Assembly (NCBI RefSeq): GCF_002454115.1
Contig: NZ_DKIH01000011.1
Coordinates: 69,346-133,345, forward strand
Source: Sphingopyxis sp. UBA6723
Lineage (GTDB): Bacteria > Pseudomonadota > Alphaproteobacteria > Sphingomonadales > Sphingomonadaceae
Length of the DNA stretch: 64,000 nucleotides
Direction: 5' to 3'
Position 1 is the stretch's first letter. Every line of letters starts with the position of its first letter. This document shows positions 26,501 to 34,080 of this stretch, one piece after another. A program made the translations under genes and the position numbers. The notes beneath the pieces were generated by a model. The model was not told where the DNA came from. It did not search any database and worked only from the letters and a program-made list of their open reading frames with translations.

Positions 26501-27658
26501 ATCGTGATCAACGGTGTGCTGACAGCGCGCAATATCGCGCTGCGCTCGAACGACATCATCATCGCCAGCGGCGCACGCGTCGGCACGGCAGGCAGTACCG
26601 AGGGGCTGTCGATCGAGAATAACGACGTGTTCAGCCAGACATTCGTCGGCGGCACCGGCACCCGCAATGGTTTCCACCTCGATGCCAGCGAACTCACGCG
26701 GCTGTTCGGCACCGACATCGAAGTCTTTGCGCCCGAAGTCGAAGCCGCCAACAGTGCATCGGTCGGCAGCAGCGCGCCGCCCGACATCATCGTCGATAGC
26801 TTCACGATCGCCGGGGGCGCCGCTGGATCGAACCTGGGCGCCAATGGCGCGCTGACCATCCGCACCCCCGGCAAGATGCGGGTGATCGGCAATGTCCAGC
26901 TGACCGGCCTGTCCGACACCAATGCGCTCAACCTGTTCGCAGACGACGCGCTGGAAGTCATATTGGGTCAGGGGACAGTGCGGCTGGTCAACGGCAGCAA
27001 CGCCGCCGGACAGCTCAACATGGTGTCCGACGACATCATCGTCGCCACGCCCGCCGCGATCGGCGACGTCGGCGCCGCGACAACAACCGATGCGATCGAA
27101 GCGCGCCTCGCACAGAATGACGGTGTGCTCCTGGACGAAGGGTCGCTGTTCGCGCGCGGCATCCGCGCCGAAGTCATTGGCGGCTTTTATGTCCAGAACA
27201 GCGGCACCGGCACCGAATTCGCCAATCGCCGCGGGCTGACTTTTGGCGGGGGCGGGCTTGACGTCCTGACCGAAGGCACATCGCGGATTGTCATCAACGG
27301 CGTTCAGATCAGCACGGATGGCCAGGTCACCGGGCTCGACACGGTGCCATTGCTCACCATCGGCGGATCGGCGCCGACGGCGGGCAGCTTTGATCCGCGC
27401 TCGACCTTCAACGGATGCCTGATCGGCAATGTCGCCAGCTGCTCGGCGGTGACGTTCGATTTCGAAAACAGCTTCCCGGTACAGGATGTGATCGAAGAAG
27501 CCGCAGATGCCGAGGATGAGGATGGCAATGGTCAGAGCCTGCCAGTGCCGCTGATCACCATGCGCGACCTTGATCCGCTCAGCGGCGAACCGTTGCTCGA
27601 CGATCCGGTAACCGGCGCGGGCAACGACGATCTGTGGACGCCGACCGAGCAGCCGTAA
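20588..27658 (+). CDS. Filamentous haemagglutinin-like two-partner secretion exoprotein
   Basis: 2356 residues. Extended signal peptide (about 1-47, ending GPALAQ) followed by a TPS secretion domain (about 60-260): QYIVLNRFVSG and NIWFYNAGGILIGATGVINVGSLVL correspond to the NPNGI-type motifs. From about 480 to 960 the chain is extremely Gly-rich (GGxGGxG runs), then an imperfectly repeated beta-helix of ~100-residue blocks with words such as AGGDINL, LTNNSA and GEDALVLAGTTA. The end carries a Cys pair (FNGCLIGNVASC) and an acidic tail; no toxin domain is seen. Start at 20588; an ATG at 20615 after AAGGA is an alternative. Likely an adhesin or matrix protein. Confidence 0.92.
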   Translation: MTMTSRTIDMRSTANPAPIHNGKRRLLESCAIVAGLAALAYGGPALAQVAGTGQGVTGPGLSNPTISAPGPGPTTVNTTGDQTIINWTPSNAPVGGVIDFLPTGNSLNFTGTGQYIVLNRFVSGTGVPIADQIAINGTVNSVDFATSGGRGGNIWFYNAGGILIGATGVINVGSLVLTANDVLTTGGLLGPSGEIRFRGAAGGTSNVTVAAGAAINANNPFNPGDSYVALVAPRIVQAGAVRVDGAAAYVAAEQADIRINNGLFDINVLVGAEGGNVITHSGTTTGPAHQQGDIDQSRIYMVAIPKNDAVTMLVSGQVGYEDAVTAQTDPDGAVVLSAGYNVVNGQIDGSPVGNAAANITVNDTIFLSDTTARASGTFLGQPLSTIPTGLPIAFIPPQLGRIAVQGNALFIGDAGATINVNAGRAVSATGDMIVRSGGNAAGPGAAAVNVTGGAFGVLGDLVIEAGGVVDGVTGDSDGGDARLTISGGAAQVGGLVTIAANATGGDISTQGSTGGSGRAGSASLVLTGGAFTASDITVSADGIGGDGLGSGGLGIGGTATIDLLGGTIDVADLIASASGTGGQGLAGNDGEPTNIIPGGVGGVGAGGQAAINIDGATVQASLVAAYASGQGGEGGGFNNIFSFSGVPGTPGDGGTGNGGSAAVNVASGTLDTGSLIVDAAGIGGQGGSSFFSSSSGSSTGVGVGGTGGTGQGGVATLALATDIDAGSVQVAARGQGGAGGLHNVGGNGGDAGGGLAQMIVSGFNAGLFFMNLDASATGGNGAAGRDGNGGNGGSAVGGTASAVAEGTDGRFEARGIVFATAGRGGNGGAGGLAPFASITAAPDGGDGGNGTGGVVELFATDGGVISLTPGSSGPQTLGSNGFGGIGGQGADHFGAGRQSGDGGDAGAGSGGVVRLIADGGTITTTQAVTITAQGVTGSSGGGGTGFGGATNGVAGASAIASTGGRAVLESASGGLIALGNTIIDADGDLAGRIELRTDENASSSIAFTTLSASALGEAAPTGGNIEEALTGIFVAVDGGTIGTTGDATLETGSAVGAHARSSGSFSAGGNLLIEAGERFDVRHDARSGTAATIGAAGDFTITAPQGIFGTPGSLLGAGGDLTLSVTAGPIQVDALDSGNDIVITAAGAVSVEHAEAVNDFTASGASFRTGLNSIITGGDILITSPGAVDLGNSTAGGFVQVNGQSILFNNIDAGSSVFLTATGNTPGAEGISGGSIDAGGSINLNATRIAINGEIAGGGALFANGSAGPVAIALADMGDFISVSATGDITGTYNAVGSIQLTSGANISASANATGFESSSSGTPIAASVFIDAGGDVVLTNNSATGMFGVRAGGTASVNGVNAGEDALVLAGTTAALTNITAGDDLTVTAPGGIVANGLATTGTGPDNRALIYGPFSPSGPSFFQITSSPPNQSNIVLTASTGTITGGGINAFDNLTLTASGAVATTGTLASGLATRIEGSSISFAAIDAGNTVDLLAANAISGVGIAAGGDINLIGDSVGLTGAVTGDASFFAFGLGGAVAVNQADVAGTISIFADGNLTGSYVAGGDVRLNSNANIDVSATANGGYIDANGVTTRGNLFAEAAGNVVLANSAAARMFGVSAGGSATIAGGNAGEDMLVLAGTTASLSGITAGDDVDVSAGGDLTANGVNATGAGADTAFLSFVPGSGFTINSGEGISATDGSDVRLTAGGSIGASALSAGDDIFAATTGAIAINGATTFGLGATGGSSNIRTQGGDTTLAALNAFTDVLVTSTGTMNATGPIAAGRDVTITASSANLESLATPGGTIIETVSAGNNLSITTSGDIVGGRVRAGGDLTLTGDSIDITRAQTTGTGQLTLTGASGVNSTNIQAGGATLLNASNGAVTSDGLISTGPVTATGNSINLRTGGNIVFAVLDADAGDAVVTNGSGTLTITSSVVAGRTTLTSENGNDIVISALAADATDITSEGDIVINGVLTARNIALRSNDIIIASGARVGTAGSTEGLSIENNDVFSQTFVGGTGTRNGFHLDASELTRLFGTDIEVFAPEVEAANSASVGSSAPPDIIVDSFTIAGGAAGSNLGANGALTIRTPGKMRVIGNVQLTGLSDTNALNLFADDALEVILGQGTVRLVNGSNAAGQLNMVSDDIIVATPAAIGDVGAATTTDAIEARLAQNDGVLLDEGSLFARGIRAEVIGGFYVQNSGTGTEFANRRGLTFGGGGLDVLTEGTSRIVINGVQISTDGQVTGLDTVPLLTIGGSAPTAGSFDPRSTFNGCLIGNVASCSAVTFDFENSFPVQDVIEEAADAEDEDGNGQSLPVPLITMRDLDPLSGEPLLDDPVTGAGNDDLWTPTEQP

Positions 27659-27704
27659 GGCTTTCGGTTGACGGAGCCGCTCGGGGCGGGGCATGGGCGG
27701 CGGT

Positions 27705-29204
27705 ATGACCGACGTCCCTGCCCCGCAGCCGCTGATGCTGTTCAACAGCCTGACGCGCCAGCTGGAAGAATTCCAGCCTGTCCACCCCGGTGAAGCGCGC
27801 GTCTATAGCTGCGGCCCGACGGTCTATAATTATCCGCACATCGGCAATATGCGCGCCTATGTCTTTGCCGACACATTGGGCCGGACGCTGTCGTTCAAGG
27901 GTTACAAGCTTACCCACGTCATCAACATCACCGACGTCGGTCATCTGACCGACGACGCCGATGCGGGTGAGGACAAGATGGAGAAGATGGCTGCGGAGAA
28001 GGCGCAGTCGATCTGGGACATCGCGCGCCACTATACCGAGGCCTATTGGGCCGACGTGAAGGCACTCAACATCCGCCAGCCCGCCCACTGGTCGATCGCC
28101 ACCGATTACGTCCCGCAGATGATCGAGTTTGCGAAGGCGATTGCCGACAAGCATTGCTACGAGCTGGAGGGCGGCCTCTATTTCGACACCTCGACGGTCA
28201 GCGACTACGGCGCGCTGGCACGCGCAAAAACCGATGAAGGTGAGGGCCGCATCGACGAAGTCGAGGGCAAGCGCCACGCCGCCGATTTTGCGATCTGGCG
28301 CAGGACGCCCGCGGGCGAGACGCGCCAGATGGAATGGGATTCGCCCTGGGGCCGCGGCGCCCCCGGCTGGCATCTGGAATGTTCGGTGATGTCCGAAGCC
28401 TTGCTCGGCTTTCCGTTCGACATCCACACCGGCGGCATCGACCATCGCGAAATCCACCACCCGAACGAGATCGCGCAGAACCAGGCGCACAGTTGCAGCG
28501 ACGCCAGCGGCGCGCGCATCTGGATGCACAATAATTTCCTGATCGAACGCAGCGGCAAGATGAGCAAGAGCGCGGGCGAATTCCTGCGCCTGCAACTGTT
28601 GATCGACAAAGGCTACCACCCCCTCGCCTATCGCCTGATGTGCCTGCAGGCGCATTATCGCAGCGAGCTGGAGTTTTCGTGGGAGGGGCTGGGCGCGGCG
28701 CTGACGCGGTTGAAGCGGATGTATAAAGCCGTCGCTGTTCGAATGTGGGAGGAATTCCAGCAAAAAGGCGATCCAATCGACGCGCCCTCACAATACGAAC
28801 CCATTGCTCGTGACAAATGGCACGAAAGGGAAGTATTAGGTTATCTTCAGGATTTCGACGAAGCAGTGTCGGATGACCTGAACACGCCTAAAGCCCTCGT
28901 GGTAATCGAAGCGATCCTAGGCGATCCGACGATAAGCGATAGGCTCCGCTGGCATCTTATCGCAACGATAGATCAAGTGCTTGGTCTTGACCTGCTTCAG
29001 CGTAAGCGCACCGACCTCCGCATCCGCCCCAAAGCCGCCACCATTACCGAAGAAGAAATCGAAGCCGCCCTCACCCGCCGCAAGGAAGCCCGCGCGGCCA
29101 AGGACTTCGCGACCTCAGACAAACTCCGCGACGAACTCACCGCCGCGGGGGTCGAGGTGATGGACGGTGACCCGCTCGGCTGGGACTGGCGGCTGGAGGC
29201 GTAA
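27705..29204 (+). CDS. cysS: Cysteinyl-tRNA synthetase
   Basis: 499 residues. Charges tRNA-Cys; class I synthetase with zinc-site Cys36 (YSCGPTVYN), HIGN at 45-48 and KMSKS at 285-289 (SGKMSKSAGEF). The start is taken at 27705 (MTDVP), four codons into the frame. Residues about 345-436 are encoded by DNA with visibly lower GC and codons rare in the rest of the window (TTA, CTA, ATA, AGG), while the flanks are normal, as if a segment had been replaced by recombination; the reading frame and family features (DDLNTPKAL) are intact. Confidence 0.97.
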   Translation: MTDVPAPQPLMLFNSLTRQLEEFQPVHPGEARVYSCGPTVYNYPHIGNMRAYVFADTLGRTLSFKGYKLTHVINITDVGHLTDDADAGEDKMEKMAAEKAQSIWDIARHYTEAYWADVKALNIRQPAHWSIATDYVPQMIEFAKAIADKHCYELEGGLYFDTSTVSDYGALARAKTDEGEGRIDEVEGKRHAADFAIWRRTPAGETRQMEWDSPWGRGAPGWHLECSVMSEALLGFPFDIHTGGIDHREIHHPNEIAQNQAHSCSDASGARIWMHNNFLIERSGKMSKSAGEFLRLQLLIDKGYHPLAYRLMCLQAHYRSELEFSWEGLGAALTRLKRMYKAVAVRMWEEFQQKGDPIDAPSQYEPIARDKWHEREVLGYLQDFDEAVSDDLNTPKALVVIEAILGDPTISDRLRWHLIATIDQVLGLDLLQRKRTDLRIRPKAATITEEEIEAALTRRKEARAAKDFATSDKLRDELTAAGVEVMDGDPLGWDWRLEA

Positions 29205-29218
29205 ACGAACCTGATAAT

Positions 29219-29299
29219 CCGTTCGTGTCGAGCGAAGTCGAGACACCCGGAAGGAATGCACTAGACGATCGGCATCTCGACTTCGCTCGATGCGAACGG
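29219..29299. repeat. Dispersed inverted repeat, family C
   Basis: CCGTTCGTGTCGAGCGAAGT at the left and its near-complement ending GATGCGAACGG at the right, between cysS and the dehydrogenase gene. An open frame running through it has no function; the dehydrogenase starts just after it. Confidence 0.85.
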
Positions 29300-29317
29300 G
29301 AATGGGAGAACAATGCA

Positions 29318-30262
29318 ATGACCAAAACCATCACCATCCTGTCGGGACTCATCCGCCCGCTCGTCGAAAACCGCCTGCCCGACTGGGTCGAACCGCGCTT
29401 TTTTCAGTCGAAGGACGAAGCGCTCGCGCTCGCGCCCGACGCCGAAATCGGCTGGTTCGACATGTATGACAAGAAAGACATGGCCGCGGTGATCACCGCC
29501 GCGACCCGCCTCAAATGGCTGAACTCGATCTACGCCGGGGTCGACGGCATGCCGCTCGATCTGCTCGCCCATCGCGGTACGGTGGTCACCAACGGCGCGG
29601 GAATCAACGCGATCACCATCGCCGAATATGTCGTGATGGGGATGCTGACCGTCGCCAAGGGCTACCGCGACGTCGTCCGCGCGCAGGAGCGCCGCGAATG
29701 GTTGATGGACTCGCCGGGCAAGGTCGAACTGTTCGGGTCGAAAGCGCTGCTGCTCGGCTATGGCGCGATCGGTAAGCTGATTGAGGAGCGGCTGAAGGCA
29801 TTTGCGGTCGACGTGACCGTGGTGCGTCGCTCCCCCGGACCCAACACGCTGACCCCCGACCAATGGCGCGCGCAGCTGAGCGATTTCGACTGGGTGATCC
29901 TCGCGGTTCCCGCGACCCCCGAGACCGACGGCATGATCGGCGCCAGCGAACTCGCCGCGATGAAGCCGACCGCGACGCTAATCAACATCGCGCGCGGCAG
30001 CGTCGTCGATCAGGACGCGCTGGTCGCCGCGCTGAACGAACAGCAGATCGCGTCGGCCTTCCTCGACGTCACCACCCCCGAACCGCTGCCCGCCGACGAT
30101 CCGCTATGGAGTCTCGACAACGCCCACATCACCATGCACCTGTCGGGCCGCGCGCAGGACAAGATGTTCGTCCGCTCGGCGGAGCGGTTTCTGGAAAATC
30201 TGGGCCGCTGGAATAGGGGCGAGGCGGTGGAGCCGCGGGTGGATTTGACGCTGGGGTACTAA
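29318..30262 (+). CDS. D-2-hydroxyacid dehydrogenase family protein
   Basis: 314 residues. NAD(P)-binding signature ALLLGYGAIGKLIEERL near 145-160, a substrate/cofactor Arg in NIARGSVVDQDAL, and a catalytic His in HITMHLSG; the 2-hydroxyacid dehydrogenase fold is clear but the substrate is not. The start is ATG 29318 with GGGAGAAC upstream; the frame opens 31 codons earlier only because it reads through the repeat. Convergent with the phosphodiesterase gene, with a repeat between them. Confidence 0.9.
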   Translation: MTKTITILSGLIRPLVENRLPDWVEPRFFQSKDEALALAPDAEIGWFDMYDKKDMAAVITAATRLKWLNSIYAGVDGMPLDLLAHRGTVVTNGAGINAITIAEYVVMGMLTVAKGYRDVVRAQERREWLMDSPGKVELFGSKALLLGYGAIGKLIEERLKAFAVDVTVVRRSPGPNTLTPDQWRAQLSDFDWVILAVPATPETDGMIGASELAAMKPTATLINIARGSVVDQDALVAALNEQQIASAFLDVTTPEPLPADDPLWSLDNAHITMHLSGRAQDKMFVRSAERFLENLGRWNRGEAVEPRVDLTLGY

Positions 30263-30268
30263 ATATCT

Positions 30269-30358
30269 CGTCGCCCCCGCGAAGGCGGGGGCCGCTGTCG
30301 GTTTACGCAGCGAGGCAGGGAAAAGCCGACGGCGGCCCCCGCCTTCGCGGGGGCGACG
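30269..30358. repeat. Dispersed inverted repeat, family D (GCCCCCGCGAAGGCGGGGGC)
   Basis: Arms of ~33 bases (CGTCGCCCCCGCGAAGGCGG and its complement) around a 24-base linker, filling the space between two convergent genes, where the strong hairpins could serve as a bidirectional transcript end. A diverged relative is at 47099-47199. Confidence 0.85.
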
Positions 30359-30362
30359 GTCA

Positions 30363-31211
30363 TTAGCCCGGCCGTTCCGCTTTCAACTCGCGCACCAGCG
30401 GCTGCAGATGCGCGTCATATTTCGCCAGCATTGTATGCGCCCCGGCGAAGTCGTAAAAGCTCACCAGCTCGCGGCCATTCCAGCGGTGCAGCGCATAGGC
30501 CGGGTCTTCGGCCACAATCATCGGGCGGTCGTCGGGACGGTTCTCATCGATCGGACGGAGGTCGAGTGAGACTTGCGGCGCGGTCGACGAGCAGATCGCC
30601 ACCGTGCGCCCTTCCCACGCCACGGTCACGCTGCGATGCAAATGACCGCAGATCAGCCCGCGCACCTGGCTGTGCTTGCGCACCACCTCGGTAAAGGTCG
30701 CGACCCACGGCTCATCGGGATGGGTGTTCATCCACTCGATGCCGCTTTCGATCGGCGGGTGGTGCATCACGATATAGGTCGGCTTGGCCGGATCCTTCGC
30801 CAGTTCGGCGTCGAGCCACGCCGCGCGCACATCGCAAAAAGCGCCGCCATGGCGCCCTTCCTCCAGCGTATCGATGGTCACCAGCCTGAGCTCGGGCAGC
30901 TCGATCGCATATTGGACAAAGCCATTGCCGTCGTCGAGCCCGGGAAAGCGCGCATGAAAATTGTCGCGCAGATCATGATTGCCGACGCTGACCCACACCG
31001 GAAAGGGGCAGCGTGAAAAGGCGTTGGCGAGGCGGCGATAGCTGTCCTCGTCGCCGCGGTCGGTAACGTCGCCGGTTGCGAGCAACAGGTCGGGACGGTT
31101 CGGCCCGTCGATCAGCACGTCGAGCACCTCGTCGAGGCGTTTGCGGTTATATTCGGCCGGATTGTCCGGATCGAACCCCAAATGGATATCGGTGATCTGC
31201 GCGATCAGCAC
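30363..31211 (-). CDS. CpdA-like metallophosphoesterase (probable cyclic-nucleotide phosphodiesterase)
   Basis: 282 residues of the calcineurin-like phosphoesterase family, closest in layout to class III cAMP phosphodiesterases (CpdA/Rv0805): metal ligands in TDIHLG, LLATGDVTDRGD, VSVGNHDLRD, MHHPP and ICGHLH. The start is GTG at 31211 with AGGGGACGG before it. It lies 42 bp after the FHA-decahaem gene on the same strand and so probably ends the operon whose first gene has cyclic-nucleotide-binding domains. Hydrolysis of cAMP is inferred from family and context. Confidence 0.88.
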   Translation of the reverse strand: MLIAQITDIHLGFDPDNPAEYNRKRLDEVLDVLIDGPNRPDLLLATGDVTDRGDEDSYRRLANAFSRCPFPVWVSVGNHDLRDNFHARFPGLDDGNGFVQYAIELPELRLVTIDTLEEGRHGGAFCDVRAAWLDAELAKDPAKPTYIVMHHPPIESGIEWMNTHPDEPWVATFTEVVRKHSQVRGLICGHLHRSVTVAWEGRTVAICSSTAPQVSLDLRPIDENRPDDRPMIVAEDPAYALHRWNGRELVSFYDFAGAHTMLAKYDAHLQPLVRELKAERPG

Positions 31212-31253
31212 ATCCGTCCCCTGCTGCGCCGGTTAGCGACCCCGGTCCCGACC

Positions 31254-33188
31254 CTATCCGCCCCGTCTTGCCCCATGCAAGGCTGGTGTGCGCCACGTCA
31301 CATTGTACAGACCCCGCGTGCCGCTGCCTGTGATCCCACTCACACCATAGGTAGCACGCAGGGGTTTATTTGTGATTGCCGCGGCATTTACCTTCCGCTG
31401 ACGGTTCGGAACCCACGGCTGTCCGCCGTCCGAATGATATTCGTGGCACATCGCGCAGGACGATTCGGTCGCGGTTTCGACCTTGACCAGCCGCGCCCCG
31501 CCCTCGCCCACATGGCAATCGCGGCATTGGCGCAGGCCAGGAATCAGCAGCTCGGTCGATGTTTTCGACGCAGGCGCGGCGGTATGGCAATCGGCGCAGT
31601 CGGTTTCCCTGTGCGCATCATGGTCGAACCAGCCCTTTTGCAGGTAACGCGCGGTCTGGCTCACCGCCGCAACGCGCCAGTTGTTCCCGGCCTGCGGGGC
31701 AAAGATCGTGTGGCAGTCGTAACAGGCGCCGCCTTTCGAGAACACCGCGCGCACCGCGTCCTGTGCCCGGCTGGGCCGCACCGCCACCTCGTTGAAATAG
31801 ATGTTGTACACCTGCCCTTCGGCATAGGCACCGGGGCGCCGCCGCTGCATCCCGCCAAGCTGCAACGGCCGCGCGGGCGGGGTCGAGCGGTAATAAGCGG
31901 TGAGATCGGCGACGACCTGATCGGGTTCGCCATGACGCAGCGTGCGCGTCGTCCCGCCGACGGTCTCGAACGCCAGGCTGTGGCACATCGCACAGTCGCG
32001 CTCCATCTCGACCGGCTTCACGCGCACCCCGTCGGCCTCGACCCGGTGGCAATTTTCGCACTCCAGCTTTTGCCCGAAATCATAGCGGCCGCGGAAACTC
32101 GCCGCCATCCGTGCGACCCCGCCGGTCGCTTGCAGGTGAACATCGTGCGGGAATTTTAGCCCGTTATAATCGACCGTCCCTTTGCCGGGCGCGGCGCGCG
32201 CCAGCTTGGCACCCGGCGCAGCCCGAACGAGCGGGCGAAACTCGGGGTGGCCGGTCCCGAAATCGGCGGCATCGCCCAGCATCGTCGGATGCCCCGCCGT
32301 CTTCAGCCGCCCCTGCATCCCGTCGTGGCAGTCGGCGCAGAATTTCTGCGGCGTCGCGGGCATCGGCCCGGCGCCTTCATGCTCGGTGTGACAATCGACG
32401 CAGCGCCCTTGCGGCCGGTTGAACACCTCACCGACATTCGCCAGCAATTTGTCGAAGCCGCCGTCGGGCGCCCGCGCTGCAAGCAGCATCGCGGTCGGCG
32501 CTCCGGCGTGGGCGGTGCTCATCGCCTTATGCTCGCCGGTGTGGCAGCTGACGCACGCCGTGTCGGTGACCGCAACGAACGGTTCGACATGGCACGACTG
32601 GCAATCGTCCTTCAGGCTCGCGTGCGCGCTCGACAATGGTCCCGACGACCAGCTGCTATCGGCATGGAAGCCTTCAGGACGCTCATCGACATTCTTATAG
32701 CTGTACCAGGCCCAGATCGGCCCGACCAGAAAAGCGAGCAGCATCAGCAACCCGAACGCCCACGCCCCCATCCGCTTGCCCAGCATCACGCCTTGCAACG
32801 AAAACGCCTTGGCCTCGTCGACATCCTTCGACGATTGCGACAGTTCGTCGATGCGCTCGACAAGCAGGATGATCTTGTCATCCTCGCGCGCGATCGTCAG
32901 CCGATGCCCGCCGAAACGCAGCTCGCCGCCCGAACCGCTGTCGATATCGGCGACGGTCTCGCTGCGTCCGTTGAGGTCGAATCCCAGCCCCTCGCTCGCG
33001 GCGACGCGGACATGACGCCCGTCGCCGCTGCTGATCGTTGCATGATGCGGATTCACCGCCAGGTCGGCGACGTGGATGATGTTCGAACTGTCGCGGCCCA
33101 GCGTGATCGTGTCACCCGGCAGCGGCTGATCGCGGACAATCTGCTTGCCCGTCTTGGTCGTCGAAATGCGGCGCAGGATGAAGCTCAT
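31254..33188 (-). CDS. FHA-domain membrane-anchored decahaem cytochrome c
   Basis: 644 residues. Residues about 20-100 are an FHA (phosphothreonine-binding) domain: TLGRDSSNIIHV, NPHHATISSGDG. A single membrane helix spans about 140-162. The rest would be periplasmic and carries ten CxxCH haem sites (CQSCH at 196-200, then CVSCH, CVDCH, CADCH, CENCH, CAMCH, CYDCH, CADCH, CRDCH, CAMCH) with many spare His as distal ligands. It thus joins a cytoplasmic phosphoprotein-reading domain to a periplasmic electron wire. Start ATG 33188, 10 bp after the cytochrome b-like gene. The exact redox partner is unknown. Confidence 0.88.
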   Translation of the reverse strand: MSFILRRISTTKTGKQIVRDQPLPGDTITLGRDSSNIIHVADLAVNPHHATISSGDGRHVRVAASEGLGFDLNGRSETVADIDSGSGGELRFGGHRLTIAREDDKIILLVERIDELSQSSKDVDEAKAFSLQGVMLGKRMGAWAFGLLMLLAFLVGPIWAWYSYKNVDERPEGFHADSSWSSGPLSSAHASLKDDCQSCHVEPFVAVTDTACVSCHTGEHKAMSTAHAGAPTAMLLAARAPDGGFDKLLANVGEVFNRPQGRCVDCHTEHEGAGPMPATPQKFCADCHDGMQGRLKTAGHPTMLGDAADFGTGHPEFRPLVRAAPGAKLARAAPGKGTVDYNGLKFPHDVHLQATGGVARMAASFRGRYDFGQKLECENCHRVEADGVRVKPVEMERDCAMCHSLAFETVGGTTRTLRHGEPDQVVADLTAYYRSTPPARPLQLGGMQRRRPGAYAEGQVYNIYFNEVAVRPSRAQDAVRAVFSKGGACYDCHTIFAPQAGNNWRVAAVSQTARYLQKGWFDHDAHRETDCADCHTAAPASKTSTELLIPGLRQCRDCHVGEGGARLVKVETATESSCAMCHEYHSDGGQPWVPNRQRKVNAAAITNKPLRATYGVSGITGSGTRGLYNVTWRTPALHGARRGG

Positions 33189-33198
33189 CGTCCCCGCC

Positions 33199-34080
33199 TC
33201 ACCAGTAGAAAAAGACGCTGATGATGTGCGCCGACAGCGCCGCGATCAGCGCAAAGGTCAGCGGCACATGCACATAGAGCCATATTTCGAGCAGTGCGCG
33301 CAGCCGCAGATGCGCGCGGAGCCGCGCCAACGCCGCAACCTTTTGCTTGAGCAGCCCGACAACCTTTTCGCGCGCCGCGGCATCGCTGCTCTGCGACGCC
33401 GCCAGCGTGCGGAGCGCCGCCGCGGTCGCGCAATTCGGATAACGCCCGCTGAGCCGCGCGCCGATGCCCCCCGCGAACGGATCTTCGTCGAGCGCAGCCA
33501 GCACCGGCGCGGTATCGGCGGGGGTCAGCGGCTGAGCGGCGGTATGCAGCTGGCGGTCGAATGCGCGGATCGCCTCCAGCATCTGCATCTGCGTCATCTC
33601 GTCGCGGTTGTTCGACAGCGCCGCGGGCAGGGTCGCATAAACGATCACCCCGTATAGCCCCGACAGGATCACCAGCATCATCAGCGCCCACGCCAGCGTG
33701 TGGACGTTCCAGCCGAGCTGGAAACCGGTATGCCAGGTGCCGATGACGATCAGGCTGAGCCCCAGATAGACATGCGCCGACGTCCAGGCCTTGAGCGACC
33801 AATAATCATTCGTCATCTTGCGCTTGCGATAGCCGAGCGCGGTCAGCCACAGGATCAGCCCCGCGCCGATCGTGCCCAGCGTGTAGCCGTACCAGCTGCC
33901 GCCATTATGCCGCGGCGTCACATCGACCAGCGCATAGGAAATGATGATCAGCAGGCACAGCCCGCCCGAAATCTTGGCCCAGCGGAAGCCGGCGTAACGC
34001 AGAAAGCCCTCATGCTTGCGCTCGCGCACCCGCTCGGTCTGCGTCGCCCTGTTGCGTCGCCGTCGAAAGAGCGAGGCCAT
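33199..34080 (-). CDS. Membrane b-type cytochrome-like protein of the redox operon
   Basis: 293 residues: basic N-terminus, about five membrane helices (near 27-43, 55-73, 92-112, 120-142 and 268-290) and a soluble cytoplasmic or periplasmic loop (about 150-255). Helix-borne histidines (SAHVYLG, GTWHTGF, NVHTLAW, YVHVPLT, LSAHIIS) could ligate two b haems, as in cytochrome b561/ferric-reductase-type proteins. The start is ATG 34080, sharing one base with the stop of the flavoprotein gene (TGATG). It probably passes electrons across the membrane between the flavo-iron-sulphur protein and the decahaem protein. Confidence 0.78.
   Translation of the reverse strand: MASLFRRRRNRATQTERVRERKHEGFLRYAGFRWAKISGGLCLLIIISYALVDVTPRHNGGSWYGYTLGTIGAGLILWLTALGYRKRKMTNDYWSLKAWTSAHVYLGLSLIVIGTWHTGFQLGWNVHTLAWALMMLVILSGLYGVIVYATLPAALSNNRDEMTQMQMLEAIRAFDRQLHTAAQPLTPADTAPVLAALDEDPFAGGIGARLSGRYPNCATAAALRTLAASQSSDAAAREKVVGLLKQKVAALARLRAHLRLRALLEIWLYVHVPLTFALIAALSAHIISVFFYW

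Noticed and set aside
20588..27658. CdiA-type contact-dependent inhibition toxin
   Set aside because: No variable C-terminal toxin domain, no VENN-like motif seen, and the next gene is cysS, not an immunity gene.
28198..28791. A 197-codon minus-strand frame crossing the unusual cysS segment
   Set aside because: Considered because of the change in base composition, but the plus-strand CysS stays intact through the segment and the antisense translation is low complexity.
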